Part shown: positions 52,619-63,920 of the stretch, one piece after another
Position numbering within the stretch: position 1 is the first letter of the stretch
Layout of the letters: each line of letters begins with the position of its first letter
DNA from: Trichaptum fuscoviolaceum
Taxonomy: Eukaryota; Basidiomycota; Agaricomycetes; Hymenochaetales; Trichaptaceae
Assembly: GCA_910574455.1 (NCBI GenBank)
Contig: CAJSYZ010000010.1
Coordinates: forward strand, 248,001 to 312,000
Direction of reading: 5' to 3'
DNA length: 64,000 nt
The notes under the pieces: generated by a model
What the model was told of the DNA's origin: nothing
Databases searched by the model: none
The model's input: the letters and a program-made list of their open reading frames with translations, nothing else
Translations under genes and position numbers: made by a program

Positions 52619-54102
52619 GGTTCCCTCTACTTTGAGTTGAACAAGTTCAAGTTTCAGAAAATCATGAATGAATACTACCAACTTCATTCTCGCGACGGCT
52701 CGGAAGGTCTTAGACAACTGTTATCTGAATATGGACTTTATAGAGAAGAGAAGGCAGAAGAGTTTATGGCAGTATTGAACTCATACGATACGGATGCCAA
52801 AGATCTTAAGGCTTTCCAATTCTTCATACCGTTCTTCCAGGCCTACTACGACGTAACTTACAAACTCATCGCAATCATCGATGCCGGTCTCCAAAGCATG
52901 TCAGTTACGGTCTCTAGACTTTTCCAGGCTCATTCTCAGGCTTCCAGTCATCTTTCCGGTATTCGGCCCCCCCCACTGAAAGTGCATCTACCCTATCATC
53001 CGATATCGGAACCAGGGAGTTTGCAATCGAAATACATGACGCCTGCGGTTGAACGGCTTCATTTTCAGCCCCAGAAAGAGGAGGTCAACGAAATGCTACT
53101 GCAGTTTGACACGGAGCAGAAATCTTGGGAAATGGCGATTAAGCTGTGCAATATTCACAATGCATTCTTCCATCGGACGAAGGTGTTAGAGGTCACCTCC
53201 AATGACTATGCGATTATCTCAACGGCAGAATCTATTCAGGCGCGTTTGCATGACATCATAGGAAGGTTTACCAGGGAAGCAAAGTCGAAGCAGGGGCCTG
53301 TCGGACCACCGGCAGATATTCCTTCTGTTGAGATTAATAATTACTTCCGCGAATTGGGTCATCTTCAGAGGAGATTGATAAGCGCGCTTAGGATTGTCAA
53401 GAGATGGTTGCAAATTGCCTCCACAAAGGGTCTTTTCGATGTCGTCATGCGGAAGGGGAAAGGCGATGTCGTATCAGAGCTCTTAAACAAGATAGTACAT
53501 CGAAGGCAGGAGTCGACTGATGATGTCCTTGATTCTATTGATATGTTAGCAGCCTATAACAAGGACGAAATGGAGGCCTATCATACAAACTTGAAGGGCA
53601 AGGGGAAGGAAAGACAGGACACGGCAGCATCGACGTCAGCAGCGTCCTTGACTACCCAGACTGGAAAATCTTTCTTGGAGCATGCGGACATGCAGAGATA
53701 CCAAACGTATCTGACGGAGGCGGTGTGCGCGTCATTCGACAGACAACCCCCGAAAGGCATCGCGGTGAATATTGATATTAAACAAATTCTAGGGTATCGC
53801 AATTATTTAGAATTGGCGATAGAGTCAAAGGATGACTCCAAGCCTTCAAGTCCTCGAGGTCGCCTCAACTACTAGCCGAATTAGCCCTCTCGTAGGTGGT
53901 GGGTTGACAATGGACACAGTATGCTTGCATCTCCAGTTTCTCCTTTTGTTGCTTTGAGATTTGTTGATAATTATATTACCTCGAACAATGAATACCATGA
54001 TGTCGTCGCCGCTGGCTCTGGCAATGTAAACTGTACAACAAGTCTCAATACACTTTGTAGTACTATGTGGCAATGTGCTAACGGAAGAGTTTAACTTAGT
54101 AA

Positions 54103-57100
54103 TTATTGTCTAGCTTCGTACAGTGTTTGGTGCATGTGCATGTCAGCAAATCGGTTAACATAGAATCTATCATAAAAATCCAGGGTCTCCTCAGGTGTCA
54201 ATGACTTTGGAGGACATTCATCACCCTTCGGAACCCCCAGGAGGTGGGCTAAACGGAGGATGTCCCCTACATCTATCACAGATAGCTTCGGAGCCTTGCA
54301 GTTGCGCTGATAGTGACATCTGCCACTGGCATTCACTCCAGTACAGCATCCGACACAGGTGGTAGAGCTCTCTAACTCATACTCCGGTTCGACTATCCAC
54401 ATTCTTGTTTTCAGGTCGGGTGAATCTCCAACACGCTTGAAAATTTGGACGAGAGCGCAGTCCTGACGTTCCCCTTTAGCGGTGAAGGAAAAAAGAAGCA
54501 TAACTCGGGCAACTCTCATTCCCGCAAACCCCTTTGTGCAGGAGCTAACTCGAACAAGGACTGCATCACGTCTTGCTTTTCCGCGCCAAGAGGGATTGGA
54601 CCTGATCACCTCCCTCATTGCTTGTTCTATAGGGATCGATTCGCCATGGTAGGCAAAGAAAGCGGTGGCTGAATGGAATATTGAAAAGTCATTGCTCGTG
54701 TCCAATTCAACTGCTGGTTGGGCTCTACCAGAGGAGCCCCTTGAGTTGGAGGTGTGATTCTCGTACTTGTTGAATAAGTATTCTTTAATGAGCTGTCGGA
54801 GCTGTCGGAGCTCTGGATGACCTTTTATCGCCGCAAGCGTGTTGAGCTGTTTAGGATACACCTTACTGGACTCTGCAAGGATGACAACAAAGAAGTCAGA
54901 TGTGTAACACCAAAAGCATGGGTTACCAAGTAATACCCACGTTGCTTCGAAGCCATTAACATCAAGCTCAAAGGGTCATTTCTGCCACCCAAGCGGATCT
55001 GGCGTTCAGCATGTTGTATGTCTTGAACCGCAAGATGCTGTGGCCCATGCACTACTAGTAAGCTTTCAAGTTCGGGATCTTCCAGGTCTGCAATTTCGTT
55101 GAGTTCATTATTGCCCACAATGTCATCGAAGAAGTCCTCTGTATCATCAGCTGCACCAGCTTCGGGTGTATCTTGATGCTGCATCTGCTCCTTCCGAATT
55201 TGGGTCCTCTCAGCGTCATCTGACTCCGACTCTGACATATTCCTGCGCAGAACATCTAGCAAAGCTCTCCATGAAGCCTCAGCCAGAGGACTTTCCAGCA
55301 TTCCACGCCTCTTGAAGTCTGCCCTCGATGCAATAAGTTTACTGAGACGTTGGTTTGCTGTGATCATCTGACCTAAAGGATCATTTCTGTTTGAGCGTCG
55401 CCACGTTTCCTTGACCGCGTAAATGTGTTTATTCTCTGTGATTGATGAGCACAGCCCGCTTGGTGCAGCGAAGAGAGGGATCATTGTAGGATAGTGAATC
55501 ATGGCATGCTGTCGTGGAAGTGAGAAGTTATCCCGGATGCCCTTAGCTATGAATATTTTGCGATATTGATGATAGTGATCCAGGGAGGCTTTAACCTGAT
55601 CAAGAGTTGAGGCTGTAATCGTGTACCGACGCACAAGGTAACAGAAGTCCAGAAATGCACTCAATGCGTGAACTATATCATCATGTACAATGCCCACAAT
55701 AGCCGGAAGATACACCTAGTAAGCGGATTGCATCAGATATCAGCAAACCACCACCTCAAACAAGATCATGATGAAAATACCACATACTTTCATAAGTGCC
55801 TTTGAATCATTACCTGTCCATTGCTTGAAGCCTCGACCTTCGGGAAATCTGCGAAGTCCAGGAAAAGGAGCAGCAACTCTGATTCTACGTGAAAGTTAGC
55901 AGTGGTATTCACACGACTTGTAAGGGAATAGTACCTTTTATCCACAATATCCAGCTCTGTGTGGTCATGCTCTGGCAAATCCACTCGACAAGATGATCCT
56001 TGAACACGCCTTTGATGATTTGGTGCAGTAAGTCTGGAGAAATGAGATCGCATATATCTGCACGCGGAAAATCATTGGTGAAGGGCTACGGGACATAGTT
56101 CAAGTTGCGGTAAGTGCATCTAATGGACAACTTGAAGTTGGAACACATACGACGATATCTTGGTGGAACCCATACTCCTTACGAATTGTGGCTCTACTTA
56201 TACTATTGTCATCCACCTGTTCTATCAATCGTTCGTGCAGCTCTTTTGTTCGAGGATTTGTAACAAATTCCGGATTATCTAGGTTCTTGTGAGGTGCTGT
56301 ACATCTATATAGTAGCCACATTAAGCCATTTCCTCGAACTCAAGTCGGATGTGATTTGTGGAAAGGACAATACTTACTTGCAGCACCATCCAGTGCATAT
56401 TGCGCATAGACTCACCTGTTCCGGATAATCGGCTATATACGAGCCGAGTCCGAGAATCGACCTACGCAAGTGACCATCAGGGCACCGGAAAATGGTTTGT
56501 TCGTTGTTTATGGACATTGCGCTCTTCAGTGGTCTCAAGATTCTCGATATAGATGAATGAAAGACTTGATGTCGAAAGCGGCGGAATTCATCCGACTTTT
56601 CGTACTGCCGTTCAGCTGCAAAGCATCAGAACACAAATGGATAGCTCAGTTTTTGACACACACTCTTTGATATTGCTAGAAATGCTACGAGCTGGACTGT
56701 ATTCAACTTTTGGGACCGCCGGGCCTTGTTAGATACATTTCCTATTGAGAGATATAACGGATAATATTCGTTGTTGCCAGTTCCAACGGAAACTGTTGTC
56801 TTGTCACTCCCTAAAATTACCGGAACGAACATGGACCCATGAACTGCTTTATCTTCGGCGTAGATTTTGTTCTAAGTCAAGGATAATCAGTACACTTCCT
56901 CCAACTTCGAATGCTGCATGATTCATGACTTACAGCCTGTTCCCAAGCAAAATTTCCGGACATGTAGTTTCTGAAGACTCGTTCTTTGTTGTCATCAGAG
57001 TCCTCTTTCGGCTGATACTCACGAAACGGGACATAGTCGAATTCGCCTTCCAACGCCGGATTGTCCACCAAATTCCGGATCACTTCCAAAGGATCCCGAT

Positions 57101-57592
57101 ACCATACATCATATTCTTTCCTCTTCCATGACTCGGTGTTCTCGTTTGTTGCCTTTTGGCTATGATCGTCCGTGTAGAAGTTACTAAAGGATTTCCAAGA
57201 CACATCACCGACTTTTGTAGCATCAATAGCGTTATACATTTTTTGCGCATCTCCATCGAGTAGCGTACTAGTTGAACCCAGATCCAAGTCATCGTCAGGC
57301 AATGTCGCATCCAATTCGGAACATCCGCAAGATTTTACATTCTCCGCCTCCTGAATCAGCTGATAAGCCTTCATGATTCCCAGAAGCTTTGTTATGTTCC
57401 CAGCAGACATTTGCTCTTCCCGATAGAGAAAATCTGCGAGCTCAAAATCTGCTCGGCACGAATATGGAAACCAGTCATTTGACGCAGATTCGTTTCGCGG
57501 AGCGGGTGAGTCTTCGTATTCTAAGAAGTTCCCTTCTGCATCGCATGGAGTGGCTGCACAATGTTTGGTGTCAAAATGCTACAGTAAACCGG
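54103..57592 (-). pseudogene. Plavaka-type DNA transposase, main part, split by Gypsy-2B
   Basis: Multi-exon minus-strand gene. Blocks in order: DWFPYSCRADFELADFLYRE, EYDVWYRDPLEVIRNLVDNP, FDYVPFREYQP, FVPVILGSDKTTVSVGTGNN, EYYPLYLSIGNVSNKARRSQ, RSILGLGSYIADYPEQ, ICDLISPDLLHQIIKGVFKD, PGLRRFPEGRGFKQWTG, YLPAIVGIVHDDIVHALSAF, FSLPRQHAMIHYPTMI, GLCSSITENKHIYAVKETWR and a C-terminal WRGKARRDAVLVRVSS...RMWIVEPEYE region ending HMHQTLYEARQ at 54103. These are hallmarks I know from Plavaka transposases of basidiomycetes. Most exon junctions look normal (e.g. donor at 56933). The 5' exon is cut by Gypsy-2B and continues at 63921. Confidence 0.85.
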
Positions 57593-58168
57593 TGTTACGA
57601 CCTAGAGTGGTTCCTTCGCTTTCGAGACCCTGAATCGGACACAGACGACGATCGGACGCAATGAGCGGTGGTTCTCACTCTGAGAAGCACTTTACAAGTC
57701 AATTAAGCTATTCTACACATCAGAGCTAAAGATAAACACATCACCTGAGAAGCACTTTACAAGAGGCCAAAAGTGGAGTGCTTCGCAGGGGGATCCGCGG
57801 TTTTGATGAACAAAGGCAAAAACTATACAGTACCAAGCCACTGGACCCTGATCCGACTAGGTCCGACCTATACCGCTGACGTAAGTCGGAGTTCGGGGTC
57901 CCGCTCTAGTCGGGGTCCCGCATCGGTAGAGCGGAGGTTCGAGTCGGAGTGGCGGAAGAAAGAAAGAAAAGAGAATTGTTTGCAGGGCGCTTGTCCTAGC
58001 GGCCTGCAAACATACAGGCAAGTAATCTACACAAAAAGGAAGAGAATCGGAGTCAAAGAAAGTCCGGTTTCGGACCGGACATGTCGGGGATCCGACTCGG
58101 AGTGTGATCGTAAAAGAAAATAAAAGAAAAATAAAAGAAATAAAATAACCTGAGGCGGATTCCTGACA
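57593..58168 (-). repeat. 3' LTR of Gypsy-2B
   Basis: 576 bp. One extra A in the A-rich tract near 58130 relative to copy A. Confidence 0.95.
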
Positions 58169-58210
58169 TTATCCCCCTCCAAGGGCGCTCCTAAAGAGCG
58201 CGCGCGTTCG

Positions 58211-61200
58211 TTAGCGAATGGCGTCGGGGTACCGACGATAGAACTTTCGGATAACGGCGGGGGCATGCTCCATGTCCGCGGCATCGATCCATTGGTCTTC
58301 CTCGGGTCCATAGCCTTTCCAGCGAACCAAATACTGCAGAGTCCGACCTCGACCGCTTCGGCGCGAATTAAGGACTTCGGATACTTCGTATTCGACGTCG
58401 CCGTCGACGTTTACGGGCTCTGGCGGTGTCTGGACGCGACCAGGAATAGTGTCCGGTGTATACTTCGTGAGAAGTGACACATGGAACACTGGGTGAATCC
58501 GCATAGTCGCAGGCAGCTGAAGCTCGTAATTCAAGAGTCCGATCTTCCGCAAAACCGTGTAGGGTCCGAGTCTCCGCGGATTCAGCTTGCGCGTGCCCGG
58601 TATTGCGATATTCCGTGCGTCGAGCCATACCTTGTCTCCTGGTCGAATGTCCGGCGTGTCTGCATGTCCCTGGTCGTAATACCGCTTCATCCGCTCCGCT
58701 GCGACTTCGAGAGCCGCGCGAGCGTCCTCCTGAGCCTTCTGAAGCAGGTCGAGTCGGTCATCCGCTGCGGGTACCGTCGAAAGTCCGGCACTCGGTACAA
58801 TGGTGAACTCGGGGTCGTATCCATACAACAGCGCGAAGGGAGATACCTTGGTAGCGGAGTGCGCTCGTGTGTTGTGCGCAAACTCCGCCATGGGCAGCAA
58901 CTCCGACCAATTTTCCTGTCGGACGTCCGTGAACGCGCGGAGATACTGTTCCAACTCCTGGTTCACCCGCTCGGTCTGACCGTCCGTTTGCGGGTGGAAG
59001 GATGTCGACGTTGCGCCCTCAATACCGAGTCGGTGGAGTACCGCCTTCATAAACCGGGACACGAACTGTGTACCCCGGTCCGAAATGACTTTGCGCGGCG
59101 TGCCATGGTGTTTCCAGACTTCGGACACAAACAAGTCGGCCGTCCGCGCAGAGTCAATATCCGAGGTCGTCGGTATGAAATGGGCCTGCTTGGTGAGTCG
59201 ATCTACAACCACAAAGATGGCGTCGTATTCGCCAGACTGCGGCAGCTGTGTGATGAAGTCGCATGAAATGACCTGCCACGGTCCGTCTGGTACTTCGTTG
59301 GGCTGAAGCGGACCAACCGGACGTTGCGGGATGTTCTTCGTCCGCATACAAGTGTCACAGCCCGACACGTACCGCTCGACGAAGGTAGACATACCAGGCC
59401 ACCAGTAGTTCCGACTCACCAGCTCGTAGGTCTTCCAACGACCCGGATGTCCGACCGGAAGCGAATCGTGGTGTAACTTGACGATATCGCGGCGGATCTC
59501 CTCGTCCTTCGGCACATAGACCTTACCCCGGTACAGCAGCAGCCCATCCTCCGTGTTCCACTCCTCCAGATCGTTCGCCAGCGCGCGCGGAGCCCCTTCC
59601 TTCACTTTCTCAATCGCCTCGACCAATTCCTCGTCAAACCTCTCGGACTCCCGAATCCTCCGCAACAACTCCGTATCCCCCTCTGCCCGGACCATCCCTC
59701 GTCGCATCGCCAACGTATAGAAGCGGTTCGTGTCCAGAAGGACCTTGTTCGTATTGTCCGGTCCGTCAGGGCGAAGATCTTCGCGCCTGGACAAAGCATC
59801 CGGCTTTCCACCAAGTCGGCCGGGGCGGTGACGGATCAGAAAGTCAAAACGGCTAAGGAACAAGCTCCAGCGGGCCTGGCGTCTCGTAAGGTTTCGGGCT
59901 TCCGCAAAGAAGAGCAGGTTTCGGTGGTCCGACACAATGTCAATTTTGTGCGGACTTCCTTCGAGGTAGTGCCGCCACTCGTCCAAGGCTCGGACGATGG
60001 CTAGGAGCTCTTTGTCGTGGATCTCATAGTTCCTCTCCGCATCGCCCAAGGACTTCGAATAGTAGGCCACTGGGTGAATGTCACCGTCTGGTCCGATCTG
60101 CGAAAGTACCGCTCCGGTCGCGAAGTCCGAAGCATCGCATTCGAGGATGAAGGGTTTCTCGAGGTCGGGCATCGCGAGGACCGGTGCCTCCGCAAACTTC
60201 TTCTTCAGACCATCGAAGGACTCTTGCTGGCGGGTAGTCCAGCGCCACTGGACATCCTTCCGCAACAATTCGGTCATGGGAACCGCCAGCTTCGAGAAGT
60301 CCTTGATAAAACGTCGGTAGAAGTTTGCGAACCCCAAGAAAGCCTGAATGTCCTTCACCTTCGCCGGAGTTGGCCAGTCGGCCACCGCTTCGACCTTCTT
60401 CGGATCCATTGAGATAATTCCAGAGCCAATGATCATGCCCAAGTACTCGATGGAGTCCTTGTGGAACTCGCACTTTTCGGGCTTACAGAACAGGTCATAC
60501 TTTTCCAAACGTCGGAGTACCTCCTTAACGTGTTCCTCGTGCTCCGACTCGTTCTCCGAAAATATGCAGATGTCATCGAGGTAGATAATGACAATAACAT
60601 CCAGCATGTCCTTGAAGAGGTCGTTCATCATCCGCTGAAACGTAGCAGGTGCGTTCGTAAGTCCGAAAGTCATAACGGTCGGTTCGAAGTGTCCTTCCTG
60701 AGTCCGAAAAGCGGCCTTCCACTCGTCGCCTTCCTTGATGCGGATATTGTTGTATCCGGCCCGCAAGTCGAGCTTCGTGAAAACGCGGGCCTTCTTCAAG
60801 GAGTCGATGAGTTCAGTGGTCAGGGGAAGCGGGTACCGATTTTTGACGGTGATTTCATTGAGTTTTCGGTAGTCGACAACCATCCGAAGCGATCCGTCCT
60901 TCTTTTTGATGAAGAAGACCGGAGCAGCGGCGGGGGACTTCGACGGACGGATGTAGCCCTTGCGGAGGTTCTCCTCAATGAACTCCTTCAAGGCTGCACG
61001 TTCCGCCGGTGCCATAGGATAGATCTTGCTGTACGAAGGGGTCGATCCGGGCTCCAAGTCGATCGCATGGTCAAACGGCTTCCTTTCGGGCAACCGTTCG
61101 GCCTCTGACTTAGAAAACACCTTCGCAAACTCGCGGTACTGCGGGGGGACCATCTCCTCGAAGGACTTGTCGCCCTCCTTCACTGCCGACTTCTCCGCAA

Positions 61201-62014
61201 TCGCCTGCGACCAGGTATACGAGGCCGCAACTTTATGCACAAAGTCCGGATCGTCCGCCACATAGAACTGCTCCGCGTCATGGTAGATGTCCATGTACTT
61301 TTCGGAGTACCGAAATCCGGGGGGAATCTTCGCAAGGTCGTCAGACTCACTGTCCGACTCATCTGAATCATCACCGACTTCCGCAACGCAGACTCTCGCA
61401 TGGGGCTGCGGTCGCGGTCGCATCTGTCGACTGTTCTTGCATCGCGCGGCCCGCAACTTGCGAACGGTGCGGGGTAGCGGTTGTCCGGCTTCTACGACTC
61501 TTGCCGCTTCGACGGGGCGGCATTCGTTCGGACATCGCGTAAAGCTGATGGTCTCGTCGTTCCAATCAATCTCCGGGTTATGGTGGTGTAGCCAATCTAT
61601 CCCAATGATCAACGGATAGTCTCCGATGTTTGCCACTGTGGCATCGACTTCTTCTTTGTGTCCACCGATCTCCAGAGTAAGTCGGACTTGGTCTGTAATC
61701 GGACCACTCTGGTTCAGCGAATCGTCGGCGTTGTACACCTTGATTGGTCGGTCGAGAGGACGAGTACGTAGTCCGAACTTCCGCACCAACTTCTGGTTGA
61801 TAATCACCGAAAATGCACCGCAGTCTAGCAGCGCTCTCATGCTCAAAATCTTTCGGCCGTCACTTATTCTCACTGGGACATGGATGAATCGACGCAAACT
61901 CTTGTGTATTAGCGAAGTACGATTGTACACAGAGGGATCGGACACATCATCATCTAACAGCGAAAATCGGTTCGGGTTCTTTGGCGGAACGACCGCACGC
62001 CTAGACCCACTCAA
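58211..62014 (-). CDS. pol: Gypsy-2B pol polyprotein
   Basis: Uninterrupted frame with the same domain order as copy A (D-C-G protease, RT with YLDD, RNase H, H2C2 integrase, chromodomain) and only scattered substitutions. The frame is open slightly further upstream (to 62062), but that part overlaps gag in another frame and is not expected to be translated. Because one T is missing from the gag-pol junction, a -1 slip no longer leads from gag into pol in this copy. Confidence 0.9.
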   Translation of the reverse strand: MSGSRRAVVPPKNPNRFSLLDDDVSDPSVYNRTSLIHKSLRRFIHVPVRISDGRKILSMRALLDCGAFSVIINQKLVRKFGLRTRPLDRPIKVYNADDSLNQSGPITDQVRLTLEIGGHKEEVDATVANIGDYPLIIGIDWLHHHNPEIDWNDETISFTRCPNECRPVEAARVVEAGQPLPRTVRKLRAARCKNSRQMRPRPQPHARVCVAEVGDDSDESDSESDDLAKIPPGFRYSEKYMDIYHDAEQFYVADDPDFVHKVAASYTWSQAIAEKSAVKEGDKSFEEMVPPQYREFAKVFSKSEAERLPERKPFDHAIDLEPGSTPSYSKIYPMAPAERAALKEFIEENLRKGYIRPSKSPAAAPVFFIKKKDGSLRMVVDYRKLNEITVKNRYPLPLTTELIDSLKKARVFTKLDLRAGYNNIRIKEGDEWKAAFRTQEGHFEPTVMTFGLTNAPATFQRMMNDLFKDMLDVIVIIYLDDICIFSENESEHEEHVKEVLRRLEKYDLFCKPEKCEFHKDSIEYLGMIIGSGIISMDPKKVEAVADWPTPAKVKDIQAFLGFANFYRRFIKDFSKLAVPMTELLRKDVQWRWTTRQQESFDGLKKKFAEAPVLAMPDLEKPFILECDASDFATGAVLSQIGPDGDIHPVAYYSKSLGDAERNYEIHDKELLAIVRALDEWRHYLEGSPHKIDIVSDHRNLLFFAEARNLTRRQARWSLFLSRFDFLIRHRPGRLGGKPDALSRREDLRPDGPDNTNKVLLDTNRFYTLAMRRGMVRAEGDTELLRRIRESERFDEELVEAIEKVKEGAPRALANDLEEWNTEDGLLLYRGKVYVPKDEEIRRDIVKLHHDSLPVGHPGRWKTYELVSRNYWWPGMSTFVERYVSGCDTCMRTKNIPQRPVGPLQPNEVPDGPWQVISCDFITQLPQSGEYDAIFVVVDRLTKQAHFIPTTSDIDSARTADLFVSEVWKHHGTPRKVISDRGTQFVSRFMKAVLHRLGIEGATSTSFHPQTDGQTERVNQELEQYLRAFTDVRQENWSELLPMAEFAHNTRAHSATKVSPFALLYGYDPEFTIVPSAGLSTVPAADDRLDLLQKAQEDARAALEVAAERMKRYYDQGHADTPDIRPGDKVWLDARNIAIPGTRKLNPRRLGPYTVLRKIGLLNYELQLPATMRIHPVFHVSLLTKYTPDTIPGRVQTPPEPVNVDGDVEYEVSEVLNSRRSGRGRTLQYLVRWKGYGPEEDQWIDAADMEHAPAVIRKFYRRYPDAIR

Positions 62015-63274
62015 AACCCTGACTCTTGAGAGCAGCAGCAACCGCTTTGGCGATCTCGTCAATGGTCAGAGTGCGAGCGGCATTCACGGTCGGAGTCTCG
62101 TCGCGGACTTCCTCGAGGGTCGCAGTCGGTGTCTTGGAAGCGGCGGCGGGCGGAGCAGTGGACGACGAGGCGGCGGTCTGTGAAGCCACCTTTGATCGGC
62201 CATTCGATCTCTTGCTCCGCTGCGGACAGTCTCGAGCCAGGTGTCCATGCTCACCGCACTGGAAGCAGAGTCCGCGGCGCATCATCTCTTCGGTGCTCAA
62301 GCGGTCGATGTCCATCGCGTCGGGGTCCCGAGTCGGTCCGCGCGAAGCGGAGTGGTGTGTCTGCGAGCGGGAGCCCCAGTTCGGACTCCAGTTGTTCTGC
62401 TTGAAGCCAGTCCGACGTGCACGCAAGTCCTCATCGTATTCGCAAAGCAGTCGGACCCACTGGTCGAAGCTCTTCGTCTCCCGGATCTCCTTGCTCGCCA
62501 GATCGTAGCGGAACTGGCTGCTGAGTCCGGTCTCGAACACCAGCATCTTCCCCTCCATCCCCCAGTCCACCTCCGACTCCACCAGCAACGCACGAAACTT
62601 CGCCGCATACTCCGACACTGTGTCCTTGCCCTGGCGCAGTTTCATAAGCTCCTGTCCGGCGTGGCGCTTGATGTTCGGACGTCCGAACGCGGACTGGAGG
62701 GACGCCAGGAAGAGTTCCAAGTCGGTCATGAGAGCGGGGACTTCGGTGCCCTCGAGGGCGGCGGTCGTGTGCGGACGAGCCCATTGTTCAGCGGGCCCGC
62801 GGAGTAGCGAAGCTGCCCATAGACAGGCCATCGTCGGACTGCCTAAAACTCCTGGGGGCGCATCCGGACATAAAGTCGGACCTTCTGCGACCACTCCTCA
62901 AAGCTGATACTCTCCGCCTCCTTATCTTTCGGCGTACGCCCATAGAACGCGGGCGGGGCACCGACCTTCGGACCCTTGGGAGTGCGGGTCGCGCCTTCCT
63001 GCGCATTTCGGACAAACAGGTTCATGAAGTCGTGGAGGCGCTGGTTTTCGGCGGTCACCTCCTGCAGGTGTGATTGGAGAGGTCGGGTGGCATCATTGAT
63101 AGCCTGGAGGACGTCTGGGGGGAGGTCTCCGCTCTGCTGGGGCGGCGGTGCGGCCTGTGGGGGAGCAGCACCCGGAGTCGGAGTCGGAGCAGCGCCTGGC
63201 GCGGGCGCTGCTTGCGCGGGGTTGATCGGGTCGGTCATATCTTCGTCGGAGTCTTCTTGTCCGAATCTTCCCAT
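62001..63274 (-). pseudogene. gag: Gypsy-2B gag, frameshifted
   Basis: Starts at ATG 63274 like copy A. A one-base deletion near 62845 (GCCTAAAACTCC against GCCTACAAACTCC) breaks the frame after about 143 codons. The rest (to 62001) is open in another frame and keeps the zinc knuckle. Copy B also lacks five residues of the Ala/Pro-rich tail and runs past the normal gag stop (..SQGFEWV). Confidence 0.88.
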
Positions 63275-63325
63275 TCAGAGGGATCAAAAATCGGTCGGTG
63301 CAATCGCAGGGCGTCGAAAGAACAA

Positions 63326-63336
63326 ACTTTTGGCCT
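63326..63336 (-). promoter_or_regulatory. Gypsy-2B primer binding site (self-priming type)
   Basis: Minus strand AGGCCAAAAGT, two bases inside the 5' LTR, identical to copy A and complementary to the same LTR segment. Confidence 0.75.
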
Positions 63337-63338
63337 AA

Positions 63339-63915
63339 TGTTACGACCTAGAGTGGTTCCTTCGCTTTCGAGACCCTGAATCGGACACAGACGACGATCG
63401 GACGCAATGAGCGGTGGTTCTCACTCTGAGAAGCACTTTACAAGTCAATTAAGCTATTCTACACATCAGAGCTAAAGATAAACACATCACCTGAGAAGCA
63501 CTTTACAAGAGGCCAAAAGTGGAGTGCTTCGCAGGGGGATCCGCGGTTTTGATGAACAAAGGCAAAAACTATACAGTACCAAGCCACTGGACCCTGATCC
63601 GACTAGGTCCGACCTATACCGCTGACGTAAGTCGGAGTTCGGGGTCCCGCTCTAGTCGGGGGTCCCGCATCGGTAGAGCGGAGGTTCGAGTCGGAGTGGC
63701 GGAAGAAAGAAAGAAAAGAGAATTGTTTGCAGGGCGCTTGTCCTAGCGGCCTGCAAACATACAGGCAAGTAATCTACGCAAAAAGGAAGAGAATCGGAGT
63801 CAAAGAAAGTCCGGTTTCGGACCGGACATGTCGGGGATCCGACTCGGAGTGTGATCGTAAAAGAAAATAAAAGAAAAATAAAAGAAATAAAATAACCTGA
63901 GGCGGATTCCTGACA
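63339..63915 (-). repeat. 5' LTR of Gypsy-2B
   Basis: 577 bp. Carries an extra G in a GGGG run near 63660. Confidence 0.95.
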
Positions 63916-63920
63916 ACCGG

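Larger units (their letters stand above)
45478..53875 (+). pseudogene. Unknown 666-residue gene split by Gypsy-2A
   Basis: Exon 1 is 45478-46074 (MSGSNSRGGSGSS), the intron 46075-46129 (GTAAGT..TAG), and exon 2 starts at 46130 and stops at 46281 where Gypsy-2A begins. It resumes at 52624 and ends at 53875. Using one copy of GGTTC the frame runs straight through (..DDPFGS-LYFELNKF..). The N-terminus is Gly/Ser-rich, with a 24-residue duplication (TGIEGNESVHSTSGHPG / TGIEGSASVRSTSGHPG) and a coiled-coil-like stretch (RIASLEGQVATLNDTLRKIY). The rest is a helical globular region I do not recognise. It is convergent with the Plavaka transposase, 227 bases apart, so it may be an accessory gene of that transposon. 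Apart from the insertion it looks intact. Confidence 0.7.
57593..63915 (-). mobile_element. Gypsy-2B: second copy, gag frameshifted
   Basis: 6323 bp with LTRs 57593-58168 (576 bp) and 63339-63915 (577 bp), ACCGG duplications at 57588-57592 and 63916-63920, and the same orientation as Gypsy-2A. Between its LTRs I found one substitution (58031/63778) and a one-base insertion near 63660. Against copy A, both B LTRs share private differences (CACAGACG, AAAGGCAAAA, AATTGTTTGC), so A and B are separate insertions of closely related source copies. Pol is open but gag is broken and the frameshift site altered. Confidence 0.95.
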
